DNA of 43,673 bases from Candidatus Atribacteria bacterium (GCA_029553585.1 JAKPKS010000060.1:1-43673); one strand, 5' to 3'. Positions 26,651-36,853 are shown, numbered from the stretch's first letter. Program-made: numbers and translations. The notes: generated from the sequence alone by a model not told the origin.

Positions 26651-27406
26651 TCATACCCCTCTGGCTAATGTTAAAACATATAGCTTACTTATTCCTGTTT
26701 TTTTCAATTCCAGGCAAATAGCTTCAATGGTCGCTCCGGTCGTAAAAATATCATCCAGCAATAGAATACTGGAAATACCATTTAATTGAAAATCGGGATT
26801 TATAGCATAGACATTTTTCACATTATTTTTTCTCTCTACTTTTGATAAACCAACCTGTGAGAGATTTTTTTTATACTTTATTAATAAATTTTCGGTGTAT
26901 TTAATGGAAAAATAATCAGCGATATATTTTGCCAATAGACCACTCTGATTGAAACCCCTTTTTAAACAATCATCTTCAAACAATGGTACCGGAGTGATTA
27001 ATCCAATTTCTTTAATCTTTATTAGGTCATTTGCAGATAGATAATTAATCATTAACTTCCCCAGAGGCTGCACTAATTTTACCTGTTTTTGGTATTTAAG
27101 CAAATGAATACATTCCCTTAATACTCCCTGGTAATATGCGACTGACCGGGTAAAATAGAAATGGCGTTCTTTATGGCGGCAGTCAGCACATAGAGCGCCT
27201 TTCTCAAAATCAACTTCTGGTGAAAAGGGTTTACCACATTGATAGCAATAGGGCATAGGGATTAACTTGATTAGTTTCAGACAATCACCGCAAATACTAT
27301 AACCATGGGATTCCTTGATTGGTCTGCCACAATTCTGGCAACTGATAGGATAAATAAGACTAAGAAATCCTTCTTTTAGATAATCCCAGAAATTACTATC
27401 AGTCAT
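26651..27406 (-). CDS. comF: ComF family phosphoribosyltransferase-like protein
   Basis: A 251-residue ComFC-type protein. The N-terminal zinc-ribbon-like part has CxxC pairs: CQNCGRP, CGDC, CYQCGKPF, CADCRH. The C-terminal phosphoribosyltransferase-like domain has the PRPP loop ILLLDDIFTTGATIEAI near the end. In Firmicutes ComFC acts in DNA uptake with the helicase ComFA; no comFA is next to it here, and many non-competent bacteria keep comF alone. It ends about 11 bp before the raiA RNA, so both may share a transcript. Confidence 0.9.
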   Translation of the reverse strand: MTDSNFWDYLKEGFLSLIYPISCQNCGRPIKESHGYSICGDCLKLIKLIPMPYCYQCGKPFSPEVDFEKGALCADCRHKERHFYFTRSVAYYQGVLRECIHLLKYQKQVKLVQPLGKLMINYLSANDLIKIKEIGLITPVPLFEDDCLKRGFNQSGLLAKYIADYFSIKYTENLLIKYKKNLSQVGLSKVERKNNVKNVYAINPDFQLNGISSILLLDDIFTTGATIEAICLELKKTGISKLYVLTLARGV

Positions 27407-27455
27407 ATTGTTGAAATTTAATTATTTCGCCCCCCCCCGAAACTTAATTACACAA

Positions 27456-28715
27456 TTAGGTTCCTTCCTGCCAGCTCTCTAGATACTTTCTTTGTTCGAC
27501 AGTAAGTTCATCTATTTCAATTCCCATACTTTTTAGCTTTAGAGTTGCTACCTGTTGGTCAATACCTGCAGGAACCGGGTAGACTCTTTTCGATAGCAAA
27601 TTCGCCTCTTTGATTAAATATTCTACAGATAAAGCCTGGTCAGCAAAGCTCATATCCATAACGCTGGCTGGATGCCCTTCTGCTGCAGCTAAATTTAATA
27701 ATCTGCCCTCTACTAACAAAAATAGTTGTTTTTGATTTGGTAGAATATAGGAAACTACCCCATTCCTGGCCTCTTCTTTTCTTTTGGCTACCTTTTCTAA
27801 TTCAGGGATATCGATTTCGGTATTAAAATGTCCCGCATTGGCCAAAACAGCTCTATTTTTCATAAGTATAAATTCATTCCTGCTTATAACATTTTTATTT
27901 CCAGTTAAAGTAATAAATATATCCCCTATCTTTGCTGCTTCATTTATTTTTATTACCTGAAATCCATCCATTATTGCCTCTAATGCTTTTAGAGGATCTA
28001 TTTCTGTGACAATCACTCTGGCGCCCATCCCCCTTGCTCTATTAGCCACTCCTCTACCGCACCATCCATACCCGCATATAACCACTATTTTCCCTGCCAG
28101 TAAAATATTAGTAGCTCTGAACAGGCCGTCTATGGTACTCTGTCCAGTTCCATATCTATTATCGAAAAGATGTTTGGTCAAGGCATCATTTACTGCAATA
28201 ATGGGATACTGCAAAACTCCTTCTTTTTCCATACTCCTCAGGCGTATAACGCCGGTGGTGGTTTCTTCGGTTCCGCCTATTATATTCTTAATGTATTCTT
28301 TCCTGTGACTATGAACGGTGGTAACCAGGTCTGCTCCGTCATCCATAGTAATTTGTGGTTCACATTCCAATGTTCTCTCAATATGCTGATAATAACCTTT
28401 GGAGTCAATACCCCGTATTGCAAAAACTGGAATTTGATAATCCTGCACTAATGATGCCGCTACATCATCCTGTGTGCTTAAAGGATTAGAAGCACATAAG
28501 ACCGGGTTTGCCCCACCCGATTTCAGGGTAATCATTAAAACGGCTGTTTCAGTGGTAACATGCAAACATGCAGAGATCCTGATATTTTTTAATGGCTGTT
28601 CCTCATTAAAACGTTTTTTTATAGTTGCCAGGACAGACATCTGGCTTTGTGCCCATTTTATCCTTTTTAAACCTGTGTCAGCCAGGGCAATATCCTTTAC
28701 TTCATAGGGTTCCAT
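27456..28715 (-). CDS. ahcY: Adenosylhomocysteinase
   Basis: A 419-residue NAD-dependent enzyme that splits S-adenosylhomocysteine to adenosine and homocysteine. The substrate-site pieces are visible: CLHVTTETA (about 50-58), MDDGADL (about 124), GGTEETTTGV (about 149), and NDALTKHLFDNRYGTGQS (about 175-190). The NAD fold follows as VVICGYGWCGRGVA, and the C-terminal LTVEQRKYLESW closes the site in the partner subunit. It lacks the insertion of the longer eukaryotic form, as in archaeal and many anaerobic bacterial enzymes. A C9 tract flanked by TTTCG/CGAAA lies just after its stop (27430-27438). Confidence 0.95.
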   Translation of the reverse strand: MEPYEVKDIALADTGLKRIKWAQSQMSVLATIKKRFNEEQPLKNIRISACLHVTTETAVLMITLKSGGANPVLCASNPLSTQDDVAASLVQDYQIPVFAIRGIDSKGYYQHIERTLECEPQITMDDGADLVTTVHSHRKEYIKNIIGGTEETTTGVIRLRSMEKEGVLQYPIIAVNDALTKHLFDNRYGTGQSTIDGLFRATNILLAGKIVVICGYGWCGRGVANRARGMGARVIVTEIDPLKALEAIMDGFQVIKINEAAKIGDIFITLTGNKNVISRNEFILMKNRAVLANAGHFNTEIDIPELEKVAKRKEEARNGVVSYILPNQKQLFLLVEGRLLNLAAAEGHPASVMDMSFADQALSVEYLIKEANLLSKRVYPVPAGIDQQVATLKLKSMGIEIDELTVEQRKYLESWQEGT

Positions 28716-28750
28716 ATTTTCTCCTCTTTAAGTTCTTTTTAATACCTCTT

Positions 28751-29392
28751 TTATGATAGCCATGGATTATGCTCTAATTCATGCTTTAAAGTAGTACCAG
28801 GTCCATGTCCAGGCCATACCTCGCAGGAATCATCAAAAACCAGGAGTTTTTCTTTGATAGATCTCATTATATCGGCCATGGAGCCTCCCGGAAAATCGGT
28901 ACGTCCAATACTTTCACGGAATAAAGTATCACCTGTAAAGATAGTATTATTAACTTTAATAGCTACACTCCCCGGCGAATGGCCTGGAGTATGAATGATA
29001 GAGAGACATAGTAAACCTAAATTTATTTTCATTCCATCGGTTAAATAGTCATCAGGTGGAGGAGATTGAACTGAAGTCCCGGTATAAAAAGAAAAATTTT
29101 TCTTAGGTTCTATCAACATATCCTGATCAAGCCTATGTATCAATAATTTAGCTGAGTATCTCTCCTTTAACTGTTTATTTCCACCAATATGGTCAACATG
29201 TCCATGGGTATTAATAATGTATAATAAATGCCATCCGCCATCTTCTATCAAATCTAAAATAACCTTACTTTCCTCAGCAGGGTCAATAACAGCGGCCTCT
29301 TTAGTTTCAAGACACCCTAACAGATAGCAATTGGTGGCCAGAGGGCCCATAATTATCCTCTTTAGGTAGAAATCTTTCTGCTTTTTATCCAT
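28751..29392 (-). CDS. Metallo-beta-lactamase-fold hydrolase (glyoxalase II-like)
   Basis: A 213-residue protein with the full metal-site set of the family: THGHVDH (about 63-69), HTPGHSPGSV, FTGDTLFRESIGRTDFPGG, and the C-terminal PGHGPGTTLKHELEHNPWL. These are the stretches of the hydroxyacylglutathione hydrolase / persulfide dioxygenase-like group, but substrate cannot be read from them. The gene is often found beside dtd and rel, as here, with gaps of 26 and 13 bp. Confidence 0.88.
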   Translation of the reverse strand: MDKKQKDFYLKRIIMGPLATNCYLLGCLETKEAAVIDPAEESKVILDLIEDGGWHLLYIINTHGHVDHIGGNKQLKERYSAKLLIHRLDQDMLIEPKKNFSFYTGTSVQSPPPDDYLTDGMKINLGLLCLSIIHTPGHSPGSVAIKVNNTIFTGDTLFRESIGRTDFPGGSMADIMRSIKEKLLVFDDSCEVWPGHGPGTTLKHELEHNPWLS

Positions 29393-29418
29393 TACATTTT
29401 TTCTCCACTATATCATGT

Positions 29419-29865
29419 TTAGAAGTCTTCACTATCTAAAATAATAGTAACCGGTCCTTCATTAACTAATTCCACCTGCATCATAGCCTGAAACTGCCCG
29501 GTTTGAACATTAGCACCCTCTTTTTTTAAATATTCCGCAAAATATTGATAAAGGAAATCTGCCTCAGCTGGTAAAGCAGCATCGATAAAGCTGGGTCTTC
29601 TGCCTTTTCGACAATTTCCATAGAGAGTAAATTGAGATACTACTAAAGCCTCACCTGCTATGTCTAACAATGATAGATTCATCTTGCCCTCTTCATCACT
29701 GAAGATGCGCAGGTTTACTGTTTTTTTGGCCATCAGCTCTGCCTCTTTTTCAGTATCCTCTTTTTTTACGCCCAGCAAAATCAGCAATCCCTTGCTAATC
29801 TGAGCAATTTCCTGTTCTCCCACTTTTACCCGTGCTTCACTTACCCTCTGAATAACTGCTTTCAT
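29419..29865 (-). CDS. dtd: D-aminoacyl-tRNA deacylase
   Basis: A 148-residue proofreading enzyme that removes D-amino acids from tRNA. It shows the start [13 protein letters not shown], the active-site SQFTLYG motif ([17 protein letters not shown]), and the terminal [11 protein letters not shown] that contains the Gly-cis-Pro element. The frame is open to 29916, but the ATG at 29865 is preferred: AAGGAG lies upstream, the length is standard, and it no longer overlaps rel. It is 13 bp after the rel stop, the frequent rel-dtd order. Confidence 0.95.
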   Translation of the reverse strand: MKAVIQRVSEARVKVGEQEIAQISKGLLILLGVKKEDTEKEAELMAKKTVNLRIFSDEEGKMNLSLLDIAGEALVVSQFTLYGNCRKGRRPSFIDAALPAEADFLYQYFAEYLKKEGANVQTGQFQAMMQVELVNEGPVTIILDSEDF

Positions 29866-29878
29866 CAGCTTACTCTCC

Positions 29879-32032
29879 TTATTCCCCCTCAGTTCTTCTA
29901 ACTTCTTTGATTCCATTAAGATTCCTGAGGCGAATCATTATTTCTTTTAAATGGTCAAGTGAATTAACCTCTATAGTCAGGTGTATTATAACCATATTAT
30001 TTTTGTCAGTTATACCGTTAATGTATTTAATCTCTGCCTTAAAGTTAGAGAGCACCATCGAGATATCAGAAAGTAAATTCTTTCTATCCAGTGATATTAT
30101 TTTTATATTTACCGGGAAATAGCTATTTTCCGTATCATACCATTCAGCTTTAATAAACCTTTCTGCCTCATGTTTGTAGCTTATTAGATTTGGGCATTCT
30201 ACCCTATGTATGGTAACCCCTCTTCCTCTGGTAATATAACCAATAATATCATCTCCTGGAACAGGGTGACAACATTTAGCAAATTGGATAAGTAAGTCTT
30301 CAACTCCATCAATCTTAACTCCCTTCTCCACCCTTTTCTCTTTTATTATTTCTTCTTTAACCTGGTATTCCTGTTTTTTCTCCTGAGGTAATAGTTTGTT
30401 TATTAAATGAATGGGGTTCATTCTCTTACATCCGATTGCTTCCAGTAATGAATCGGGATCAGTATAGCCCATAGTCTGGCATATATCAGCCACCCTTTTT
30501 TCTAACTCAGGACTCCAGGGAGTTTTAAATTTTTCCAGCTCCTTCAATACCAGCATTTTCCCTTTTTCCACATTTTCAGCACGGAATTCTTTCTTGAACC
30601 AGGACTTTATCCTGGATTTGGCAGAGGTGGTTTGCACAAACTTTAACCAATCCCGACTAGGGCCATCGGAGGTTTTTGAGGTTATTACCTCAACAATATC
30701 ACCGCTCGATAATTTACGATCAAGTGGCACAATCCGGTTATTAACCTTGGCTCCAACACAATGATGACCAATTTCAGTATGTATGGCATAGGCAAAATCT
30801 ACTGGAGTAGCCCCTAAAGGTAATATTTTTACATCACCCTTGGGAGTAAAGGTATAGACTTCATATTGCAAAAGATCTATTTTTAGATTCTCCATGAATT
30901 CACGCGGATCTTTTAACTCTTTTTGCCAATCAAGAATTTCTCTTAGCCAGGATAATCTTTCTTCAAATTTACTATCTTTAAAAAACTCTCCCTTTTCTTT
31001 ATATTTCCAATGAGCGGCAATCCCATACTCAGCCGTACGGTGCATCTCCTCTGTTCTAATCTGAACTTCCAATGGCTCACCTTCAGAGGTTATAACAGTA
31101 GTATGCAAAGACTGGTACATATTTGATTTAGGCATAGCAATATAGTCTTTAAATCTTCCGGGCATGGGTTTCCAGATAGAATGTAACAGCCCTAAAGAGG
31201 CATAGCAATCGGTGATATTTTGACAAATAATTCTAATAGCCATTAAGTCAAATATTTGAAAAAAATATTTCTCCTGTTCAGCCATTTTTTTGTAAATACT
31301 ATAAATATTTTTTGGCCGGCCCTGTATTCTGGCTTTGATACCAAACTTCTGTAACTCTTCTTCCATTTTTTTCTTAATAAATTCAATATACTGTTCCCGG
31401 TCAGCCCTGGTTTTAGCAACTTTTTTAGCTAATTCCCTATATTTTCTGGGATCTAAATTTAAGAGTACATAGTCTTCTAATTCCCACTTCACCCAGTAAA
31501 GACCCAATCTATTGGCAATAGGCACATATATATCTAATGTTTCCTGAGCTTTCTGCAAACGTTTTGGGGCAGGCATATATTTTAAAGTTCTCATATTATC
31601 TAATCTATCGGCTAATTTTATCAGAATAACCCTGATGTCTTCTGCAATAGCTAAAAACATCTTTCGGAAATTTTCAGCCTGTACTTCCTCTTTGGTTTGA
31701 AAAGAAATTTTGCTCAGTTTGGTTACCCCATTTACCAACATAGCAACTTCTTCTCCAAAGACATTCTTAATTTCCTCCAGGCTTACCTGTGTATCTTCTA
31801 CCACATCATGTAATAAACCTGCTGCAATGGTGATAACATCCATATTTAAATCCGCCAGTATATCAGCTACTTCTAAAGGATGAGATAAATAAGGTTCACC
31901 AGAATACCTTTTCTGGTTTTGATGGGCTTCTTGAGAAAAAACATAGGCCTTCCACAATAAATCAAGATCTGCTTCCGGATTGTATGCCTTAATTTTTTCA
32001 ATTAACGTCTCGACTACAACAGGTTTATCTAT
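29879..32032 (-). CDS. relA: Bifunctional (p)ppGpp synthetase/hydrolase Rel, probable AUA start
   Basis: Stringent-response enzyme that makes and degrades (p)ppGpp. The hydrolase HD domain shows [12 protein letters not shown] and LLHDVVEDT, the synthetase domain follows ([34 protein letters not shown]), then TGS ([27 protein letters not shown]), a helical/zinc part with CCHPVPGD, and a C-terminal ACT domain. The first ordinary start in frame is TTG at 31957, which would remove the conserved N-terminal helix. The frame upstream still reads like Rel ([24 protein letters not shown]), and ATA at 32032 has GAGGT 8 nt upstream, giving 717 residues. A TATAAT box lies at 32095-32090. Confidence 0.9.
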   Translation of the reverse strand: MDKPVVVETLIEKIKAYNPEADLDLLWKAYVFSQEAHQNQKRYSGEPYLSHPLEVADILADLNMDVITIAAGLLHDVVEDTQVSLEEIKNVFGEEVAMLVNGVTKLSKISFQTKEEVQAENFRKMFLAIAEDIRVILIKLADRLDNMRTLKYMPAPKRLQKAQETLDIYVPIANRLGLYWVKWELEDYVLLNLDPRKYRELAKKVAKTRADREQYIEFIKKKMEEELQKFGIKARIQGRPKNIYSIYKKMAEQEKYFFQIFDLMAIRIICQNITDCYASLGLLHSIWKPMPGRFKDYIAMPKSNMYQSLHTTVITSEGEPLEVQIRTEEMHRTAEYGIAAHWKYKEKGEFFKDSKFEERLSWLREILDWQKELKDPREFMENLKIDLLQYEVYTFTPKGDVKILPLGATPVDFAYAIHTEIGHHCVGAKVNNRIVPLDRKLSSGDIVEVITSKTSDGPSRDWLKFVQTTSAKSRIKSWFKKEFRAENVEKGKMLVLKELEKFKTPWSPELEKRVADICQTMGYTDPDSLLEAIGCKRMNPIHLINKLLPQEKKQEYQVKEEIIKEKRVEKGVKIDGVEDLLIQFAKCCHPVPGDDIIGYITRGRGVTIHRVECPNLISYKHEAERFIKAEWYDTENSYFPVNIKIISLDRKNLLSDISMVLSNFKAEIKYINGITDKNNMVIIHLTIEVNSLDHLKEIMIRLRNLNGIKEVRRTEGE

Positions 32033-32225
32033 TTTTTGATACCTCTTTATTTTATTAAGGTTATTATGGAAAGGGTTCAGGTTTATCTTATTATAACAGG
32101 GAAAAAGTTTTATGTTTTAATATATTTCAGTAATGATTATCATTCATAATATATTTTTGGAAAGAGTCAGGGATGATTATATATGACTGGGAAAAACAAT
32201 TATCTAGATTATTTTTTATTTTATA

Positions 32226-32744
32226 TTATATATCGTATTTTACTAGAGAAAAGACTTCATACCCCTGAAGTTTTTCTCTCCCTCTTAACATTTCTAACTC
32301 TATAATGAAATCCGCACCCACCACTATGCCATTTAGTCTTTCAATTAGTTTAAATACGGCCAGAGTCGTTCCCCCGGTAGCGAGCAAATCATCAACCACC
32401 ATAATACGGTCACCTTTCCGGAAAGCATCCTGGTGAATTTCTATGGTGCTCTCACCGTATTCCAGTTGATAAGTAATCTGTTCCACTTTATAGGGAAGTC
32501 TGCCTTTTTTACGAATAGGTATAAATCCTATCCCTAAATTATAAGCAACAGGGGCACCGATGATAAAACCGCGTGCTTCAATTCCTGCAATATAATCAAT
32601 ATTTAGCCCTTCGCAATGCTGAGTAATCTGATCAATACAATATCGGAAACCATCTTTATCTTTTAATAAAGTAGTAATATCTTTAAACTGAATCCCTTTA
32701 ATTGGGAAATCCGGTACATTTCTAATTATGTTCTTTAAATCCAT
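32226..32744 (-). CDS. apt: Adenine phosphoribosyltransferase
   Basis: A 172-residue purine-salvage enzyme making AMP from adenine and PRPP. It begins LKNIIRNVPDFPIKGIQFKDITTLL (typical Apt start region), has the purine-site GIEARGFIIGAPVAYNLG, and the PRPP loop MVVDDLLATGGTTLAV. Length is standard. GAGGG lies upstream of the ATG. It lies between secF and rel, an arrangement shared with many Firmicutes. About 190 bp separate it from the rel start and hold the likely rel promoter region. Confidence 0.96.
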   Translation of the reverse strand: MDLKNIIRNVPDFPIKGIQFKDITTLLKDKDGFRYCIDQITQHCEGLNIDYIAGIEARGFIIGAPVAYNLGIGFIPIRKKGRLPYKVEQITYQLEYGESTIEIHQDAFRKGDRIMVVDDLLATGGTTLAVFKLIERLNGIVVGADFIIELEMLRGREKLQGYEVFSLVKYDI

Positions 32745-32814
32745 TAGTTTTAGCCCTCGCTTTCAGAATTAAATCATAGTTTTATGGTTTAGTTTATCGG
32801 TATTTAGAGAGAAA

Positions 32815-33774
32815 TTACTTAGTTTTTGCTTTCTTTACTTTTTTAATTGCCTTCAGCTCCTTTTCTTGTTCTCTCTGAGGAGCTGATGATACTTTTTTAC
32901 CCGATATTTTGAATCTTTTCTTAAAATCCAAAAGCATAGGTCCTGCAATACAGATTGAGGAAAAAGTCCCTACCGATATCCCCACCAGTAAAACAAGTGC
33001 AAAATCTGATAAAGTTCCACCGAAAAAATATAGAGCAAAAAGTGGCAATAAAGTAGTGAGAGCAGTATAAATAGTTCTGGTCAAAGATTGATTTATGCTC
33101 AAATTAATTACATTTTCCATGGAGATTCGTATTTTAGATTTTAAATTCTCTCTCAGTCTGTCAAAGATGACAATGGTATTGTTAATAGAATAACCCACAA
33201 TAGTCAGGATAGCAGCTACAATGGGAATAGTAACTTCCTTCTGTAATATAGAAAGTACACCTAAGGTTATCAAAACATCATGGGCTAAAGCTAAAATAGC
33301 AGTAATAGCATACAGGAACTGGAACCTTACCGTTATATAAATAATAATACCTATAAAAGCAAAGATAATAGCCAGCACAGTCAGACTTTTTAGAGATTCA
33401 CCGATAACCGGACCTACCATTTCTACCCTTAATACTTGAAAAGGACCAATCCTGTTTTCTATGGCATTCAGTATTTTCTGCCTTTCCTGCAACTCGGTTT
33501 GAGTTGTCCTAATTACAAATTCATCATTGGATAATGATTGTATAGTACTGCCAGCCAGGTTTATTTCACCTAATGCACCTCTAATTTCAGCAACGGTCAC
33601 ATTTTTTTGATTAAATTCCAGCTGCAGCAAGGTACCACCAGCAAAATCTATACCATAATTAAAGCCCTGAGCCAGAATGGAGATAATTCCAACTAAAATA
33701 ACTAATCCGGAAAGAAGATAACTCTTTTTTCTAAACGAAACGAACTTTATGTCAGTATTTTTTAGAATATCCAT
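32815..33774 (-). CDS. secF: Protein-export membrane protein SecF
   Basis: A 319-residue partner of SecD that uses the ion gradient to help pull exported proteins across the membrane. It has one N-terminal helix, GIDFAGGTLLQLEF after it, and a five-helix C-terminal bundle with DRLRENL and the ALTTLLPLFALYFFGG segment. The frame is open to 33795, but the ATG at 33774 (MDILKNTDIKF) is preferred because GGGAGGG lies 6 nt before it. The C-terminal tail is lysine-rich. It lies 23 bp after secD. Confidence 0.96.
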   Translation of the reverse strand: MDILKNTDIKFVSFRKKSYLLSGLVILVGIISILAQGFNYGIDFAGGTLLQLEFNQKNVTVAEIRGALGEINLAGSTIQSLSNDEFVIRTTQTELQERQKILNAIENRIGPFQVLRVEMVGPVIGESLKSLTVLAIIFAFIGIIIYITVRFQFLYAITAILALAHDVLITLGVLSILQKEVTIPIVAAILTIVGYSINNTIVIFDRLRENLKSKIRISMENVINLSINQSLTRTIYTALTTLLPLFALYFFGGTLSDFALVLLVGISVGTFSSICIAGPMLLDFKKRFKISGKKVSSAPQREQEKELKAIKKVKKAKTK

Positions 33775-33797
33775 TAAAAACCCTCCCATGCACATTA

Positions 33798-34988
33798 TCA
33801 GATTAGAGCATTCTTAGTAAATTTTGGTCCTAACAGTTCCAAAAGTAATTTAGTAACCACAATAGCTGTAAACATACTTACCACAATCCCTATACTTAAA
33901 GTAACCGCAAAACCTCTTATGGGACCACTGCCAAAATACAGAAGGGCAGCTGCCGCTATTAAGGTAGTCAGGTTGGAATCAAATATGGTGGTAAAGGCCT
34001 TGGAAAATCCGGCATCAATGGACGCCCTGAAGGTCTTGTCTAATTGCAACTCTTCTTTTATCCTTTCAAATATCAGTATATTGGCATCCACAGCCATTCC
34101 GATGGTCAGTACAATTCCGCCTATGCCCGGTAAAGTCAAAGTAGCATTAAATATAGCCAATCCTCCCATTATCAAAAGCATACATATCAATAAAGCAAGA
34201 TCAGCAATAAGCCCAAACCATTTGTAGAAAATAGGCATAAAAACAAGTACCAATAATAATCCCACCAGGCCTGCTTTCAATCCACGTTCGATGGAATCTT
34301 TACCCAGCGTTGGACCAACTGAACGATTCTCCAAAATCTTAACCTCTACAGGAAGAGCACCGCTTCTCAATAATAAAGCCAGCCTTTGTGCTTCCTCTAT
34401 GGTAAATTGACCAACTATTGAGGCTTCCCCATTGGGAATAGGTTCCTGTACTACCGGAGCCGATATTTCCTGTCCATCCAGGGTAATAGCCAGAATTCTA
34501 CCCACATTTTTAGCAGTAGCCTGTTCAAATAACTTGGCACCTTCCTCGTTAAACTCTAATATAACATTGGTTCTACCAAATCTGTCGAAAGAGGTTTTGG
34601 CATTCTTCAAATAAGCCCCAGTCAATAGAGTCTCTCCGCTCTCATCTTTAAATTCCAGCAAAGCGGTTTTGCCAATAATATTTTCAGCTTCCTGGGGATC
34701 ATCCACCCCTGGCAGCTGTACCAAAATCCTCCTTTCGCCCTGACGCTGAATAACGGGTTCCTTCACCCCTTCTGGATTGATACGGTTATTGATAATTTCT
34801 ATCACCCGATTTACAGCATCGCTATCCACAATGGCATTGGGCGAATCAAGACACTCCAGTACAATATGAGAGCCTCCCTGTAAATCAAGTCCCAAGTGTA
34901 TGTTTTTATTTAAGGGAAATACGTAATAGAGAGCAATTCCAATAACCGTAATAACCAGAACCAATCTCAGTATTTGCATTTGTTTCAT
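33798..34988 (-). CDS. secD: Protein translocase subunit SecD
   Basis: A 396-residue membrane protein with one N-terminal helix, then the LGLDLQGGSHIVLE motif, a periplasmic domain, and five C-terminal helices containing TLPGIGGIVLTIGMAVDANILIFERIKEEL. It is the short form that lacks the extra first periplasmic insertions of E. coli SecD. SecD pairs with SecF, encoded 23 bp downstream, and works with SecA. Together with yajC upstream this gives the usual yajC-secD-secF order. Confidence 0.96.
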   Translation of the reverse strand: MKQMQILRLVLVITVIGIALYYVFPLNKNIHLGLDLQGGSHIVLECLDSPNAIVDSDAVNRVIEIINNRINPEGVKEPVIQRQGERRILVQLPGVDDPQEAENIIGKTALLEFKDESGETLLTGAYLKNAKTSFDRFGRTNVILEFNEEGAKLFEQATAKNVGRILAITLDGQEISAPVVQEPIPNGEASIVGQFTIEEAQRLALLLRSGALPVEVKILENRSVGPTLGKDSIERGLKAGLVGLLLVLVFMPIFYKWFGLIADLALLICMLLIMGGLAIFNATLTLPGIGGIVLTIGMAVDANILIFERIKEELQLDKTFRASIDAGFSKAFTTIFDSNLTTLIAAAALLYFGSGPIRGFAVTLSIGIVVSMFTAIVVTKLLLELLGPKFTKNALI

Positions 34989-35262
34989 ATTAAAAAACTC
35001 CTCAATAAATATATCAGAGGGAAGTTAATTCCCATAAATTTTTTACTATTTATACCGCTATTTTTTATTATACTCCACGACTGTCTATCTCAACTAGTAA
35101 AAAAGGTCTTCACTATGTGATAGTATAAAAACACTTTAAAAGTGCAAATATTTTTTTATTTTCTATCCTTTAATTAATTCAGGGAATGGATTAATTCTAT
35201 GGTAAAAAGAAATGAATAATAGGGTCTTAGGTTAAAAAGATAATGAAAATAAAATAAGAAGA
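34989..35262. other. Intergenic stretch between yajC terminator and secD
   Basis: No gene is seen. A candidate minus-strand promoter for secDF is TTGCAC (35147-35142), 16 nt, TACTAT (35125-35120); the match is only moderate. A small symmetric element CACTTT-A-AAAGTG lies in its spacer. With the yajC terminator just upstream, a separate promoter for secDF is expected. Confidence 0.4.
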
Positions 35263-35285
35263 AGGGCTGGTTGAAAACCGGCCCT
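35246..35285 (-). terminator. Rho-independent terminator after yajC
   Basis: AGGGC-C-GGTT pairs with AACC-A-GCCCT (35285-35263; one mismatch, 3-nt loop) and is followed on the minus strand by a T-rich run (TCTTCTTATTTTATTTT). It begins about 34 nt after the yajC stop and would separate tgt-yajC from secDF. Confidence 0.8.
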
Positions 35286-35318
35286 CTTAAGTCTTTTCTT
35301 TCAGTTATCTTTAGAATG

Positions 35319-35582
35319 TTAATTCTCCCTTTTGGAGCCAATAGCATTCCTGGTGGTATTTATTTTTACGTCTTTACTGACTTCCAGAGTAAATACATCA
35401 CCTTTAATTTCTCTTATAATCCCATATATTCCGCCAATAGTAATGACCTTATCCCCCACTTTTAAACTGTCTAACATTTCTTTGTGTTTTTTTTGTCTCT
35501 GCTGCTGAGGACGTATCAGGATAAAATAAAAAATGGCGAAGATAATAATTAATGGTAAGAATTGCTGAATGCTTTGAGACAT
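35319..35582 (-). CDS. yajC: Preprotein translocase subunit YajC
   Basis: An 87-residue single-helix protein. The helix FLPLIIIFAIFYFILIRPQQQRQKKHKEML is followed by the conserved KVGDKVITIGGIYGIIREIKGDVFTLEV domain. YajC associates with SecDF. The frame is open to a GTG at 35597; the ATG at 35582 (MSQSIQQFLP) is preferred as it gives the usual N-terminus. It lies 85 bp after tgt, the common tgt-yajC-secDF order, and ends before a strong terminator. Confidence 0.93.
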   Translation of the reverse strand: MSQSIQQFLPLIIIFAIFYFILIRPQQQRQKKHKEMLDSLKVGDKVITIGGIYGIIREIKGDVFTLEVSKDVKINTTRNAIGSKREN

Positions 35583-35667
35583 ATGCTTGGTCCACACCTT
35601 TCTTTAATAATTCCATTAAATTATAACTAAATAATTTATTTTTATCAAATGTTTTAATACTTTATTT

Positions 35668-36798
35668 TTAGAGTGTCTCTTCCTGAATCAAGTAATGATC
35701 ATAAAAATCTTTCGTAAAAGATTCTAAGCTGTTTTCTGAAATAGCTTTTCTTATTTTCTGCATTAATTGATTCATAAAATAAAGATTGTGAATTGTTCCT
35801 AAAATTGGTGCTAACATCTCTTTAGCTAAATAAAGATGGCGCAGATAGGCACGAGTAAAATTTTGGCAGGTATAACACTGACAATCTGAATCAAGTGGCC
35901 GAAGGTCTTCTTTGTATCGGGAATTGGTAATTGAAATCTTCCCATCAGTAGTGAGCAGACAGCCATTTCTTCCATTTCTGGTTGGCAAAACACAATCAAA
36001 CATATCAATCCCCCGGCTGACACCTTCCAAAATAGACTCCGGTGCTCCCACCCCCATTAAATATCTTGGTTTTTGAGAGGGTAGTAATGGAATTACAGAA
36101 TCGAGTATTTCATACATTAAATGCTTCGGCTCACCAACGCTGAGGCCACCTAAGGCATAACCGGGAAAATCTAATTCCATTAGTTTTAATGTATTATCCT
36201 TACGAATATCAGGGAAAAGACCGCCCTGAATAATGCCAAATAATACCTGTTCAAGACTGTTATGGTAACCCTGGCACTCCCTTGCCCACTTAAAAGTGCG
36301 GTCAGCAGCTGATTGAGTTTCAAACCTGCTGGAGGGATAGGGGATACATTGGTCAAAGACCATGGCGATGTCAGAACCTAAAGCCGTTTGTATCTCCATT
36401 GCCATTTTTGGATTAATAAAATGCTGAGAACCATCGAGATAAGACTGAAAGGTAACCCCTTCATCGCAAACTTTATTTATCTTTCCCAGACTAAAGACTT
36501 GAAAACCCCCACTATCAGTTAAAATTGCTTTATTCCAGCCCATAAATTTATGCAATCCGCCGCACTCGGCAACCAGCTTGTGCCCTGGTCTTAAAAAAAG
36601 ATGGTAGGCATTGCATAATATTATAGAGAATCCCAGATCATCTATTTCTTTAGGCAATATCCCCTTGACGGTAGCTTGTGTCCCTACCGGCATAAATACC
36701 GGTGTTTCAATGGAACCGTGACTGGTCTTGATAAGACCTAATCGGGCTTTATGGCCAGAATTACAATATTCTTTAATAACCTTAAAACTAAATGGCAT
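35668..36798 (-). CDS. tgt: Queuine tRNA-ribosyltransferase
   Basis: A 376-residue enzyme that exchanges the anticodon-wobble guanine for preQ1. It shows TPVFMPVGTQATVKG, LCNAYHLFLRPG, the catalytic TDSGGFQVFSLG (about 94-105), and GGLSVGEPKHLMYEIL. The zinc site near the end has CQCYTC and a downstream His in LRHLYLAKEM. Length is standard. It follows queA, whose product acts on the next step, by 55 bp. Confidence 0.96.
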   Translation of the reverse strand: MPFSFKVIKEYCNSGHKARLGLIKTSHGSIETPVFMPVGTQATVKGILPKEIDDLGFSIILCNAYHLFLRPGHKLVAECGGLHKFMGWNKAILTDSGGFQVFSLGKINKVCDEGVTFQSYLDGSQHFINPKMAMEIQTALGSDIAMVFDQCIPYPSSRFETQSAADRTFKWARECQGYHNSLEQVLFGIIQGGLFPDIRKDNTLKLMELDFPGYALGGLSVGEPKHLMYEILDSVIPLLPSQKPRYLMGVGAPESILEGVSRGIDMFDCVLPTRNGRNGCLLTTDGKISITNSRYKEDLRPLDSDCQCYTCQNFTRAYLRHLYLAKEMLAPILGTIHNLYFMNQLMQKIRKAISENSLESFTKDFYDHYLIQEETL

Positions 36799-36853
36799 GG
36801 TAATCCTTTATTTCTGAAGGTGATAATAAGAAAAATAAGTAATTTGATTAAAA

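Noticed and set aside
26477-26668. 63-codon plus-strand frame between hpf and comF
   Set aside because: It lies antisense to the structured raiA RNA and runs into the end of comF; its composition reflects RNA stems, not coding.
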